Source of the DNA: Fontibacillus panacisegetis
GTDB lineage: Bacteria; Bacillota; Bacilli; Paenibacillales; Paenibacillaceae
Length of the DNA stretch: 64,000 nucleotides
Assembly (NCBI RefSeq): GCF_900102215.1
Contig: NZ_FNBG01000004.1
Coordinates: forward strand, 62,001 to 126,000
Direction of reading: 5' to 3'
A program made the position numbers and the translations under genes. Below, one piece after another: positions 35,319 to 44,473 of this stretch. Each line of letters begins with the position of its first letter. Positions within the stretch are counted from its first letter, which is position 1. The notes under the pieces were generated by a model, which did not search any database, was not told the DNA's origin, and saw only the letters and a program-made list of their open reading frames with translations.

Positions 35319-36728
35319 CTAATCCAAATCATAGATCGTACCTACTTTAAGACCATACAGCTCATTGTAGATTTTTTCGGCGTAAGCGTCTGTCATTCCC
35401 GCAATATAATCTATAATCATGTGCTCCCAGGTCCAGATTGGGTGCTCCTTCTGCTGATCCCGATCAAAGCGGCGCAGCCAATCCCCGGGAATGATTGATT
35501 TGGAGGTGACAGGGTCTACAAAAGCGTCCCACAGCCGTTTGATCACCCAAGCGCTTCGCTTCTGAAGCCGCTGCACCCGCAAATCGCGAATCATCGTTAC
35601 CCAGGCAAAGCTTTTCAGCACGCTAACCGTTCGCAACATATCCTCGTCTTCATGTCCTTCCCGGACAAACGTCACCTTATGCCATTCATCATCCTCAATA
35701 ACGCCCAGGCTGCCGACGAACAGGCTAACCCAATAAGCCTTGACCTCTCTACGGGTACGTGAATAATCGTGGTCACAGATCGGCATTTTTGTTTTCCAGA
35801 TATTTAAGAAGGACGTTAACACCTCTTCCACTTTAACCTGAATAAGATCAGGGGTCCAATTGCTCCAGAACACATCCTCCAGCGTCAGAATTTTCTCGAC
35901 GATCAACCGCTGAATGTTCGAATCAAACAAGAAATGCTCATGCACCTCAATTTTTCCTGCTTTAATTCCGTCCTCCAAGTCATGTGCCGAGTAGGCGATA
36001 TCGTCGCACAAATCCATAAGCTGCGCTTCGAACGTCTTTGTGCCCGCTGGCATCCCCCAACGATCCCGAATCTCGGAAATGTATGCCCATTCGTGCTGAT
36101 ACATCCCCTTTTTGTTCTCGGTTCCCGGATATGGATATTTGTTCGTTCCGAGTAGAACGGCATCGGATAAATTCAGACCGTCAAGATTCTCGCGCTTCTC
36201 TAAAAACATCATCAACCGGAAATTATGGGCGTTGCCTTCAAAATGCTCGTATTTCCTGCGAATCGATTCCCTTGTCTGCTCCTCCTTCTCAATTGACACA
36301 TGCTGTCCCTTGAGGGCAATCTTCGTCTTCTCCTCGATCAGGTTGTCCAGAATGCCGTCTAACACCTCTTCCCCTTTATGTCCAAAGGGAGGATGTCCAA
36401 AATCATGACAGATGGCAGCGCACTCTACGACCTCCGGATCAATGATCAGACCGGGATGCTCGGCAGCTTCCGTGGCTACTGACGGATAAGCGCGAAGCAA
36501 ACTACGCGCGGCTTCCCGAGCAATTTGAGCAACTTCCAGCGAATGCGTCAGCCGTGTGCGATAATAATCTCCGGTTCCCGCTCCGAATACCTGCGATTTC
36601 CCTTGCAGCCTGCGAAAGGTCGGAGAATGAATGAGCCTGGAGTAATCACGTTCATAGGTTGCACGATTCGTCTCTTGTCCGGTATTATCCTGAAACTGCC
36701 TATGCTGTCTTAATTCCTGAATATTCAT
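35319..36728 (-). CDS. dgt: Deoxyguanosinetriphosphate triphosphohydrolase (dGTPase)
   Basis: HD-domain metal enzyme that hydrolyses dGTP to deoxyguanosine and triphosphate, affecting dNTP pools. The 469-residue protein starts with the typical NRATYERDYSRLIHSPTFRRLQGKSQVF and RTRLTHSLEVAQIAR. Metal ligands are His62, the HD pair His108-Asp109, and a later Asp in the DIAYSAHDLEDG segment. His112 and His117 lie in HDFGHPPFGH. I selected the ATG at 36728, with GGAG eight bases upstream. An in-frame GTG at 36737 sits directly against the same GGAG. Monocistronic. Confidence 0.94.
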   Translation of the reverse strand: MNIQELRQHRQFQDNTGQETNRATYERDYSRLIHSPTFRRLQGKSQVFGAGTGDYYRTRLTHSLEVAQIAREAARSLLRAYPSVATEAAEHPGLIIDPEVVECAAICHDFGHPPFGHKGEEVLDGILDNLIEEKTKIALKGQHVSIEKEEQTRESIRRKYEHFEGNAHNFRLMMFLEKRENLDGLNLSDAVLLGTNKYPYPGTENKKGMYQHEWAYISEIRDRWGMPAGTKTFEAQLMDLCDDIAYSAHDLEDGIKAGKIEVHEHFLFDSNIQRLIVEKILTLEDVFWSNWTPDLIQVKVEEVLTSFLNIWKTKMPICDHDYSRTRREVKAYWVSLFVGSLGVIEDDEWHKVTFVREGHEDEDMLRTVSVLKSFAWVTMIRDLRVQRLQKRSAWVIKRLWDAFVDPVTSKSIIPGDWLRRFDRDQQKEHPIWTWEHMIIDYIAGMTDAYAEKIYNELYGLKVGTIYDLD

Positions 36729-36903
36729 TCTCTCCACTCCTTTACTTTATGCTATTGTAGCCCCCGCAGACATGAACATAAAGCCAGGATTTGAATCATT
36801 TTTTTGCACGGGATGACCAATAATTTACACTTATCTCTTCTAATCCAATTCTAAGATTGCTGTGACATGATGCTTATATATTAAACATTGAGGAGTGTTG
36901 CGC

Positions 36904-38043
36904 ATGCAATCGGTCAATTCAAACAAGTCGGTTAAAATGTCATTTTGGGGAGCGTGGTTATTCTATTTTCTTATAGCATTTGAATTTTTGTACATGGCTA
37001 GTCCCTTTGCAGTATATTTCTACTCCATTTATGAACCTGCATTACAGTTTTTCAATCAATCTCCTTTATTATCATGGTTGATCAGCTTCTTTCTTCCCCA
37101 TGCCGTTCGAGAAACATCATCTATCTTCATAAATCTTCACACGATCATAGGCGCTATTCTGACATTGACAGGTTTTCTAGGCTTTGTCTTCGGCGCCATA
37201 CACATATATTATTACAAACTGGCTAAGAAGGGCATCGTCACTGGGGGGATTTACAACTATGTTCGTCATCCACAATACTCCTCATTTATCATTTGCAGCT
37301 TCGGACTACTAATCCTTTGGCCGCGATATATCGTGCTGATCATGTTTATTACAATGCTCTTTGTGTATTACTTGCTTGCAAGAGCAGAGGAATGTGAATG
37401 TGAGGCTAAATTCGGGGCAAGTTATGTAGATTATAAAAATAAAACAGGCATGTTTCTGCCATTCCGAATCTTTTCCAGAAACTCAATCTCCTCTTGGGCT
37501 ACAACCAAGACCAGAAAACGGATTTTCCTGCTCTGTGCCTACATTATGACCATAGCGCTTGCTATCGGGATGGCAAATATCATTCAGCGACTTACAATCA
37601 ATAGTTTATATGCTGTCTATAGCACAAATTCCGCTACCATCTCCATTAGTAAAATTGAACAAGATACATTAAATCAGATTATTCAAATTGCATTGTCTGA
37701 TACAACAGTCCAATCAAAAGTCGTTCAAAATAACCATGATAAATACTTAAATTACGTGCTGCCCACCACTTGGTTTGCTGCAGAGATTCCAATGAATGGC
37801 GTTAAGTATAGAGCCGGTCATAAGTCACCAAGAGACTATGATCGAAACTCATATAAGATCATATTTACGAAGGCCGTATTAAGACCATCAAAAAATGCAG
37901 AGGGAAAAGCGATCCTTTCAAAGGTTCGCGAACGAGAGGGAATTGTTGAAGTATGGATTAATCTGGCTGAACAAAAAGTAGTTAAAGTTGTCGATCTGCC
38001 AAAGTCCACTAAGTATGCGAATATCCCGGTAGCCCTTTATTAA
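36904..38043 (+). CDS. ICMT/PEMT-like membrane methyltransferase with extra C-terminal domain
   Basis: A 379-residue protein. The N-terminal half has about five membrane helices and the isoprenylcysteine methyltransferase-family SAM region. That region comprises GGIYNYVRHPQY (114-125), then a helix, EE at 162-163, and FGASYVDYKNKTGMFLP (170-186). Bacterial members methylate unknown small or lipid substrates. After a further helix (about 200-220), residues 225-379 form a soluble domain probably outside the membrane, which I do not recognise. The ATG at 36904 has GAGGAG eight bases upstream. GTG 36895 and TTG 36898 are weaker starts. It is convergent with the two-component pair. Confidence 0.8.
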   Translation: MQSVNSNKSVKMSFWGAWLFYFLIAFEFLYMASPFAVYFYSIYEPALQFFNQSPLLSWLISFFLPHAVRETSSIFINLHTIIGAILTLTGFLGFVFGAIHIYYYKLAKKGIVTGGIYNYVRHPQYSSFIICSFGLLILWPRYIVLIMFITMLFVYYLLARAEECECEAKFGASYVDYKNKTGMFLPFRIFSRNSISSWATTKTRKRIFLLCAYIMTIALAIGMANIIQRLTINSLYAVYSTNSATISISKIEQDTLNQIIQIALSDTTVQSKVVQNNHDKYLNYVLPTTWFAAEIPMNGVKYRAGHKSPRDYDRNSYKIIFTKAVLRPSKNAEGKAILSKVREREGIVEVWINLAEQKVVKVVDLPKSTKYANIPVALY

Positions 38044-38072
38044 AACACCTCTCAATAAATATGTTCACTTTC

Positions 38073-38115
38073 AAAAGCGAGTACGCATACATCGTTTCTA
38101 TGATCGTACTCGCTT
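38073..38115. terminator. Bidirectional terminator between ICMT-like and histidine kinase genes
   Basis: AAGCGAGTACG/CGTACTCGCTT hairpin with a 19-base loop; its right arm overlaps the kinase stop codon. Confidence 0.75.
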
Positions 38116-39337
38116 ATGACTCAACAATAGGTAAATGAACCGAAAATACACTTCCTTCCCCTAAAATACTTTTTACTCGAATAAAACCGTTATGTTCTTC
38201 CACAATCCACTTGGCTATCGCTAGCCCTAATCCAGATCCCCCACCGTTTCTTACCCTTGCCTTATCTCCTCTATAGAACCGATCAAAAATTTTGTCCAAA
38301 TGTTCCTCTGCAATCCCAACACCCGTATCAGAAACGGATAATTCCACTTTCTTGTCTTTCTTAATTAAATGAACATGAATTCGTCCTGACCGATTTGTAT
38401 ACTGCAAAGCGTTATCAATTAAAATAACAATCAATTGCTTCAGCCTGTTCGAATCTCCCCAAAAATAAATTTCCGGTTCAAGATCATACAATAAATCAAT
38501 TCCCTTGCTCATTGCTTGGGATTCAAAAGGTACAATAGCTTCCAGCAGGACTGTATCTAGCAACATTGAATTCTTTGAAAGGGTATGTTCACTACTATCT
38601 GCGCGAGATAAGGTCAGCAAATCATTCACTAGATTCGTCAGACGGGTATTCTCGATCATAATATGATCCAGCCATTTCCTCTGGCTTTCTACTGATTCGT
38701 TAGAGTTTCCCAAAACTATCTCTAAGTTGGTTTGTATAACAGCGAGGGGGGTACGTAATTCATGTGAAGCATCAGCCGTAAAATTGATCTGTTTCTCCCA
38801 TGCTTTTGTTACGGGGATCAATGCTTTTCCTGAAATAAATAAACTTCCCACTAAAACCAGGAGCAAAATAAGCAGGATAAGCGGTATCGACTCTAATAGA
38901 AATGAAGAAAGGCCTCCTGATACTTTGTCCATCACCCATACTGTCCCTTGTTCCTTATCTAAATTCACTTTTAGAAAATAAAAGATATTATGGTTACTCA
39001 TCGGCAACTTTCCACTATATTCCCCTGAATTAGCGACGGTCTGAATCATTGTTCGAATCTGTTCAATGCTGTATTGGTCAGAAGAAGATTGCTCCTTTAT
39101 ATTGCCCGCAAGATCCATTTTGACATAAACCAAATCCTCATTCCGATCAGCACGTTTTAAAAAACCATGTTCTGTATCAAGGGGACCGTCATTCTCAGCT
39201 ACTTGCCAGAGACGATTCATAATTACCGCTTCGTTACGTGGAGAACCCCAAAAAATAGCCAGTGAAAAGATCATCAATATCCCACCGATTACCGAAATAT
39301 TAATCAGTGTTAATCTCCATCTAACCTTTTGAAGCAT
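38114..39337 (-). CDS. Sensor histidine kinase
   Basis: A 407-residue membrane kinase. It has helix 1 (about 10-30), an extracellular sensor segment (about 31-148), helix 2 (149-169) and no clear HAMP. The HisKA domain carries phosphoacceptor His192 in DASHELRTPL. An HATPase_c domain follows with its N box, DTGVGI and GGGSGLGLAIAK boxes. GGAGG lies just before the ATG, inside the end of the response regulator gene, which it overlaps by 17 bases; the two are a coupled pair. No neighbouring target reveals the signal. A PhoR/CssS-like class is possible. Confidence 0.93.
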   Translation of the reverse strand: MLQKVRWRLTLINISVIGGILMIFSLAIFWGSPRNEAVIMNRLWQVAENDGPLDTEHGFLKRADRNEDLVYVKMDLAGNIKEQSSSDQYSIEQIRTMIQTVANSGEYSGKLPMSNHNIFYFLKVNLDKEQGTVWVMDKVSGGLSSFLLESIPLILLILLLVLVGSLFISGKALIPVTKAWEKQINFTADASHELRTPLAVIQTNLEIVLGNSNESVESQRKWLDHIMIENTRLTNLVNDLLTLSRADSSEHTLSKNSMLLDTVLLEAIVPFESQAMSKGIDLLYDLEPEIYFWGDSNRLKQLIVILIDNALQYTNRSGRIHVHLIKKDKKVELSVSDTGVGIAEEHLDKIFDRFYRGDKARVRNGGGSGLGLAIAKWIVEEHNGFIRVKSILGEGSVFSVHLPIVES

Positions 39338-40010
39338 GCTGTTCCTCCTTCAAGCAGTAACCTACCCCTCGAATAGTATGTATAGTGACCCCGCCATCCT
39401 GGATCAGTTTTTTTCGTAAATAATAGATATAGATATCTACACTATTCATTTCAACATTGCTTTCAAGCCCCCATACTCGTTCAAGTATCTGCTCTCTTGT
39501 AAGTACCTGCCCATAGTTCCGCATGAAGAGTTCTAGCAATTGGGCCTCTCTTAATGTAAGCTTTATCAACGTATTTCCACAGATAACTTCGCAACGAAGC
39601 GGATCAAAAGTAAGAGATGCGATTCTAAGCTGATCTCCAATAAACTTGTTAGTTGAACGCCTTCCGAGAGCTCGAACCCTTGCTATAAACTCTTCCGTCG
39701 AAAAAGGCTTTACTAAATAATCGTCAGCACCAGCTTCCAATCCCTCAACTCTAGACTCGACAGCATCCTTGGCAGTCAAGAAAATAATTGGGGTTGTCAT
39801 TCGATTCGCTCGCAAGCACCTTAAAATATCAATTCCTTCCTTACCTGGAAGCATCCGATCCAACACAATGACATCATAAATATCGGTCTCAGCCATATCT
39901 TGTCCTGCTATGCCATCACTCGCAACATCAACTAGAATATTATGCTTATTTAGGATGTAAACCAAAGCATCAGATAACCTTTGTTCGTCTTCTACTAACA
40001 AAATTCTCAT
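39321..40010 (-). CDS. OmpR-family response regulator
   Basis: A 229-residue two-component regulator. The receiver domain has acidic residues Glu7/Asp8, phosphorylation site Asp51 (VIVLDRMLPG) and Lys in YLVKPFS. The C-terminal winged helix DNA-binding domain ends REQILERVWGLESNVEMNSVDIYIYYLRKK. The start is the ATG at 40010, preceded by GGGAGG at seven bases. An upstream in-frame ATG at 40043 has no site. It overlaps the downstream histidine kinase gene and should be phosphorylated by it. The regulated genes are not evident from position. Confidence 0.93.
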   Translation of the reverse strand: MRILLVEDEQRLSDALVYILNKHNILVDVASDGIAGQDMAETDIYDVIVLDRMLPGKEGIDILRCLRANRMTTPIIFLTAKDAVESRVEGLEAGADDYLVKPFSTEEFIARVRALGRRSTNKFIGDQLRIASLTFDPLRCEVICGNTLIKLTLREAQLLELFMRNYGQVLTREQILERVWGLESNVEMNSVDIYIYYLRKKLIQDGGVTIHTIRGVGYCLKEEQHASKG

Positions 40011-40150
40011 AATTCTGCCTCCCTTCATTAATGAGTTCTTCAAACATCATTATCCACTTGATAAATTTTACGTAATAATCAATATAATCAATTATTCTTA
40101 GAATTTCATTAGAACAACACTAGAAGGGCAGTACCTGGGCTTTATGATAC

Positions 40151-40194
40151 AAGAAATGAGAAGAAAACATGAATGGTTTTCTTCTCATTTCTTT
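40151..40194 (-). repeat. 18-bp perfect inverted repeat at the 3' end of tetR
   Basis: AAGAAATGAGAAGAAAAC (40151-40168) pairs with GTTTTCTTCTCATTTCTT. The right arm covers the last codons and stop of the TetR gene. There is no T run, so it may stabilise the transcript 3' end or act as a weak terminator. Confidence 0.55.
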
Positions 40195-41090
40195 TGGGAA
40201 TATTGAACCTTAAGGAGATACCATATACGACTGGCAATTTCTTTTGCTTCCGCTAAGTGAGGTGTATCTATAAACGACTCATGAAATGCCTTTAAATTAT
40301 TTTCCAATACATAAACACGTGGATGCTCTCTATTTAGTTCTTCAAGCAAATAACTGGAAAATTCTTCACCTTTTTTATTACAGTCACCATTTGACAATTT
40401 AATGCCTTCTATAAAACCTGAAAGCTGCTTAATAACTGTTTCGAAAGTAATTTCTTGTTTTTGAATTTTTTGCTGGAGAATTCGCACGGTTTCATCATCT
40501 ATAATAATTTCTTTTCGGTCCATTTTACCTTTAAGTATGGCTTCGACATTTTGAATTACTGATCTTGTCATTTTAAGTGGATCAAATGCCATTATATGTG
40601 CATCCTTCCAGGTCATCATTAAATGCTGTAGCATGCCGTAAAATAACACTGCACATTCAAATGCATACGGGCGAATTTCCTCACCATAAACGTCAACAAA
40701 TCTGCCCGATAACCATCCTATTTCGTAAATCCGATTTTGGGAAACAATATTTTTCAGTTCACAATCCTGAGAACTAAAAACCGCCTCAAAAAGTGAAAAT
40801 ATATTTTTTTCTTGATTTACATACACCAATATCGCAATTTGTTCGATTAAAACTTCAACATCATTTTCATTACGACCGACTAAAACTTCATTTCGCCGTA
40901 AACTGGCCTCATATCTGGCTTGTTCCAAAATTGCAAGCACACATTCATTTTTTGAATTGAAATAATTATAAAATGTACCTTTGGAAATACCCGCATGATT
41001 TAAGATGTCCTGAATTGAAGTATTCTGAAAGCCCTTTTCAATAAAAAGCAGCATGGAGGACTCTAGAACTTTCCTCTTTCTATTGTTCAT
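40185..41090 (-). CDS. TetR/AcrR-family transcriptional regulator
   Basis: A 301-residue DNA-binding protein. An N-terminal TetR helix-turn-helix (about 5-55) contains the signature FIEKGFQNTSIQDILNHAGISKGTFYNYF. The ligand-binding helical domain is longer than the usual 190-220 residues. The gene is divergent from the efflux transporter at 41250, so it most likely represses it and responds to a transported compound. The ribosome site is not strong (GGGGAACAGGAAT). The promoter is TTGAAA-17-TAGAAT on the minus strand, and its stop lies inside a long hairpin. Confidence 0.88.
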   Translation of the reverse strand: MNNRKRKVLESSMLLFIEKGFQNTSIQDILNHAGISKGTFYNYFNSKNECVLAILEQARYEASLRRNEVLVGRNENDVEVLIEQIAILVYVNQEKNIFSLFEAVFSSQDCELKNIVSQNRIYEIGWLSGRFVDVYGEEIRPYAFECAVLFYGMLQHLMMTWKDAHIMAFDPLKMTRSVIQNVEAILKGKMDRKEIIIDDETVRILQQKIQKQEITFETVIKQLSGFIEGIKLSNGDCNKKGEEFSSYLLEELNREHPRVYVLENNLKAFHESFIDTPHLAEAKEIASRIWYLLKVQYSQKK

Positions 41091-41123
41091 ATTCCTGTTC
41101 CCCTAGTTTTTAATTATACTATG

Positions 41124-41152
41124 ATTCTATCCCGAAAACGCTTTTATTTCAA
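41124..41152 (-). promoter_or_regulatory. Promoter of tetR
   Basis: Minus-strand TTGAAA (41152-41147), 17-base spacer, TAGAAT (41129-41124). Confidence 0.6.
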
Positions 41153-41179
41153 CGGTTTTAGATTGCCAGTATAAAAATG

Positions 41180-41208
41180 TTGAAAAAAATGAACCATCGG
41201 TATAAAAT
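41180..41208 (+). promoter_or_regulatory. Promoter of the efflux transporter gene
   Basis: TTGAAA (41180-41185), 17-base spacer, TAAAAT (41203-41208), 40 bases before the ATG at 41250. It lies back to back with the tetR promoter, which suits mutual repression by the regulator. Confidence 0.55.
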
Positions 41209-41249
41209 AACTCAAGTACACCATAAATAGATTGAGAGGTCCTTTAGCA

Positions 41250-42764
41250 ATGAATACTGCAACAACAACTAAGAAACCGCCGTATTTAATGATCATCGTT
41301 TTATTCGTCGGCGCATTCGTAGCTTTTTTAAATAATACGCTGTTAAATGTCGCTTTACCTACTATAATGGCTGACTTTAAAATCACTGATTACTCCACTG
41401 TACAATGGCTGGCGACAGGCTACATGTTAGTAAGCGGGATTCTGATCCCGACAACAGCATTTTTAATTACTCGTTTTAAAACACGCAACTTATTTATTTT
41501 ATCTATGATCATCTTCATCATCGGAACTGCAATGGCAGCTTATGCTCCATCATTCGGTGTTTTATTGGTTGGTCGCATGGTTCAGGCAGCAGGTGCTGCA
41601 TCGATGTCTCCAATATTGATGAACGTAATGCTACTTAGCTTCCCTGTTGAAAAACGCGGGGCGGCAATGGGTGTTTTCGGTCTTGCCATGATATTGGCGC
41701 CAGCAATTGGCCCAACTCTTTCCGGTTACATCGTTGAGCACTATGAATGGAACGTATTATTCGAAATGATCCTTCCATTTGCAATCATCAGCTTATTGTT
41801 GGCTATTTGGAAACTTGATAACGTATTGCCTAACAAAAAGGCGTCGATCGACTACTTGTCAATCGTCTACTCAACCATTGGTTTTGGTGCTTTATTGTAC
41901 GGATGCAGTTCCGCAAGTACTGCTGGTTGGTCTGATATTACGGTATACGGAACAATTATCATCGGAGTAATCGGTATAGCACTGTTTATTTATCGCCAAT
42001 TCAAATTAGATGAGCCTCTATTAGATTTGGCAGCTTATAAGTATCCAATGTTTGCACTATGTTCATTAATTTCGGCCGTATTATCTGTTGCCATGTTCTC
42101 TGGTATGATTTTAACCCCGGCTTATGTACAAAACGTTCGTGGCATTGCCCCGTTTGAAGCCGGTTTAATGATGCTGCCCGGTGCAATAGTAATGGGTCTC
42201 ATGTCGCCAATCACTGGTAAACTATTCGATAAATTTGGACCACGTATTTTGGCACTAATCGGTCTCGTAATTACTACAGCAGCTACATTTTTCTTAACAA
42301 AACTTCAAGTGGATTCAAGCTATGCTTATATTATTTCTGTTTACACGATCCGCATGTTCGGTATTTCATTAGTTATGATGCCTATTATGACAAACGGTCT
42401 AAATGCTTTACCAGCTCGTTTAAATCCACATGGTACTGCAATTAACAACACCATTTCACAAGTTGCTGGATCAATCGGTACGGCTGTTTTAGTAACCATC
42501 TTCAACTCACACACAAAAACTCGTGCTGCTGAAATTGCCGCTGACTTGAAAGCACAAGCAGCCGCTTCCGGTACAACAGCTACACAAGAACAAATCGCTG
42601 CAATGACCCAGCAAGTGACTCAAAAAGCATTGCTGGACGGTATCAACTATACGTTCTTGGTTGCAACAGGCGTCACAGCGGTCGCACTGATTCTTTCATT
42701 CTTCTTAAAACGTTCTAAACTCGCAACTCATGCTAACAATGTTACAGCTGCGAAAGGTGAATAA
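41250..42764 (+). CDS. DHA2-family MFS multidrug efflux transporter
   Basis: A 504-residue integral membrane protein with about 14 predicted helices, belonging to the EmrB/QacA (DHA2) drug:proton antiporters. Indicators are the N-terminal LNNTLLNVALPTIMADFKI and STVQWLATGYML segments and the later GPTLSGYIVEHYEWNVLFEMILP motif typical of this group. It should expel hydrophobic drugs or dyes. I use the ATG at 41250 (AGAGGT nine bases upstream) rather than the in-frame TTG at 41232. The divergent TetR gene is its probable repressor, and a strong terminator follows. Confidence 0.92.
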   Translation: MNTATTTKKPPYLMIIVLFVGAFVAFLNNTLLNVALPTIMADFKITDYSTVQWLATGYMLVSGILIPTTAFLITRFKTRNLFILSMIIFIIGTAMAAYAPSFGVLLVGRMVQAAGAASMSPILMNVMLLSFPVEKRGAAMGVFGLAMILAPAIGPTLSGYIVEHYEWNVLFEMILPFAIISLLLAIWKLDNVLPNKKASIDYLSIVYSTIGFGALLYGCSSASTAGWSDITVYGTIIIGVIGIALFIYRQFKLDEPLLDLAAYKYPMFALCSLISAVLSVAMFSGMILTPAYVQNVRGIAPFEAGLMMLPGAIVMGLMSPITGKLFDKFGPRILALIGLVITTAATFFLTKLQVDSSYAYIISVYTIRMFGISLVMMPIMTNGLNALPARLNPHGTAINNTISQVAGSIGTAVLVTIFNSHTKTRAAEIAADLKAQAAASGTTATQEQIAAMTQQVTQKALLDGINYTFLVATGVTAVALILSFFLKRSKLATHANNVTAAKGE

Positions 42765-42781
42765 GCTCTGGTAACGAAATA

Positions 42782-42826
42782 GACCCCGAGTGGTTGGCAC
42801 TTATACGTGCAACAATTCGGGGTTTT
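42782..42826 (+). terminator. Terminator of the efflux transporter gene
   Basis: ACCCCGA..GTTG..CAC/GTG..CAAC..TCGGGGT stem followed by TTTT, 18 bases after the stop. Confidence 0.85.
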
Positions 42827-42882
42827 GCTTCAGGATACCCATAATCACCTTTGCAGTGCGTGTTCCTGCAATCGTTAACTAT

Positions 42883-44331
42883 TTATTTCTCATCTTCTCT
42901 CATAATAATTACTTGATCCGTTTTATTCGTATTATCTGTGCTACTATTTGGATTCCCCTTATTTTTTTCTTGATTTATTAATGCATTATCCAAAGCAACC
43001 TGTCCTTCAGCCTGAATCGTCTTAATTGCCTCATCCAGTGACTTTTTATTCTCTTGAATTAAGGCAATCTCTCTACTTATAATTGATTGGAATTGTTCAT
43101 TAAAGGCACTCGGAATTTTATCTGAACTTGTATTGTTTCCATTCACTTTGGGCTTTAAAGCATAAAACACATCAAGACTTTGCCCTTCAAAATCTTTATT
43201 GAAGCTCATTCTTGTTAGCAAATTACCATTCATCGTTCTTGACTTTATGCGAGCGTAATCTTCACCATTCACGAATTTAATAAATTTCCAGGCCGCTTCC
43301 TTATTAGGAGAATTTGCATTTATCGCAAAAATTTCGTTCATACTTGTCCCCATAGTTGTTGCAGGATCTGTCGAATTCACTGGACCTGAAACGATTCCAA
43401 CATCTATCGGCTTGTAATCTTTCATTGTATCTTGGGCTAACTTTAAATTTTGAAGAGTATAAGGATCACCGATCATCATTGCGACTCGTCCCATCAAAAA
43501 CGCTTGACTTTGATAATATTCTTCAATACTTCCGCCCATGAATCCGCCATCTTTAGGGTTATATATTGCCCCTGATTTGTCGGCATCGATAGCCAACTGA
43601 TATACCTTTTTCCAAGAATCTGTATCAACCGTCACTTTCATCGTCCCCGGGTTTACGTTCATAAGACCTTCAGAGTTCGAAATTATACTTACCAAATGAT
43701 CTACAGAGATCGGAAAATCATTACCAAAACCGTAAACGCGTGACTTCTCATCTCCATCAACTGGAAAACGGCGAGCCAAATCTATGATATCCTGCCAGGT
43801 CATGCCGTCATGCGGTAGCTCAACCCCATATTTACTGAATAGTTCTTTATTGTAAAACAAGGCATTTCCATAAAAAGTAGGTGCAAGTCCATACAACTTA
43901 TTTCCTCCCATTTCCTTTAACATATCAATAAGTCCGGGATAAATACCTTCAAGGTTATATTTGTCCTTATCAATAAATGGGTCTAATTCTACTAACTTGC
44001 CATCAGCTACATACTTTTCATAATTACCTGTGCTTAATAGCAAAATATCTGGATTCTCTTTTTGTACTAGCTCATCAAATGCTTCCTCATATGTCTTGCC
44101 CTCTAAATTGTTGTTCAACCCTTGGGTACTGATAACTTCAAAGTCAATGTTCTTATTATTTACACTAAATACATCTCCATATTGCTGGTAAAAGTTACCT
44201 TCAGTGTTATAGAGTACTTTTAGGGTTGATTTAGTTTCCTCGTAATTTTTACTATTCCCCCCTGTACAACCTGCAACAAGGAAACAACTCAATAGAATCA
44301 CAGCTACCTTATTGAATAATTTTCCATCCAT
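42883..44331 (-). CDS. Extracellular solute-binding lipoprotein, family 1, without ABC permease
   Basis: A 482-residue exported lipoprotein with signal peptide and lipobox VAGC (Cys22). The fold is that of sugar/oligosaccharide ABC binding proteins: KLYGLAPTFYGNALFYNKELFSKYGVELP, GKMV-type middle, and the NSPNKEAAWKFIKFVNGEDYA segment. The C-terminus is a long charged, Asn-rich tail. GGAGG lies ten bases before the ATG. No permease or ATPase gene is adjacent. Instead the response regulator and histidine kinase genes sit immediately upstream on the same strand, so it may act as a ligand sensor for that kinase or may use permeases encoded elsewhere. Confidence 0.88.
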   Translation of the reverse strand: MDGKLFNKVAVILLSCFLVAGCTGGNSKNYEETKSTLKVLYNTEGNFYQQYGDVFSVNNKNIDFEVISTQGLNNNLEGKTYEEAFDELVQKENPDILLLSTGNYEKYVADGKLVELDPFIDKDKYNLEGIYPGLIDMLKEMGGNKLYGLAPTFYGNALFYNKELFSKYGVELPHDGMTWQDIIDLARRFPVDGDEKSRVYGFGNDFPISVDHLVSIISNSEGLMNVNPGTMKVTVDTDSWKKVYQLAIDADKSGAIYNPKDGGFMGGSIEEYYQSQAFLMGRVAMMIGDPYTLQNLKLAQDTMKDYKPIDVGIVSGPVNSTDPATTMGTSMNEIFAINANSPNKEAAWKFIKFVNGEDYARIKSRTMNGNLLTRMSFNKDFEGQSLDVFYALKPKVNGNNTSSDKIPSAFNEQFQSIISREIALIQENKKSLDEAIKTIQAEGQVALDNALINQEKNKGNPNSSTDNTNKTDQVIIMREDEK

Positions 44332-44473
44332 TTTATCAAATCCTCCAAAAAATTTTTTTACCCATATGCCACATGATACGGGAAATGGGTATATTTGGAG
44401 TTTAGTTTTGATATAGATTTGATTTAGTTTTATTTATATGAAAATACTACTAACCTGCATTTAGCCGTCGCTC

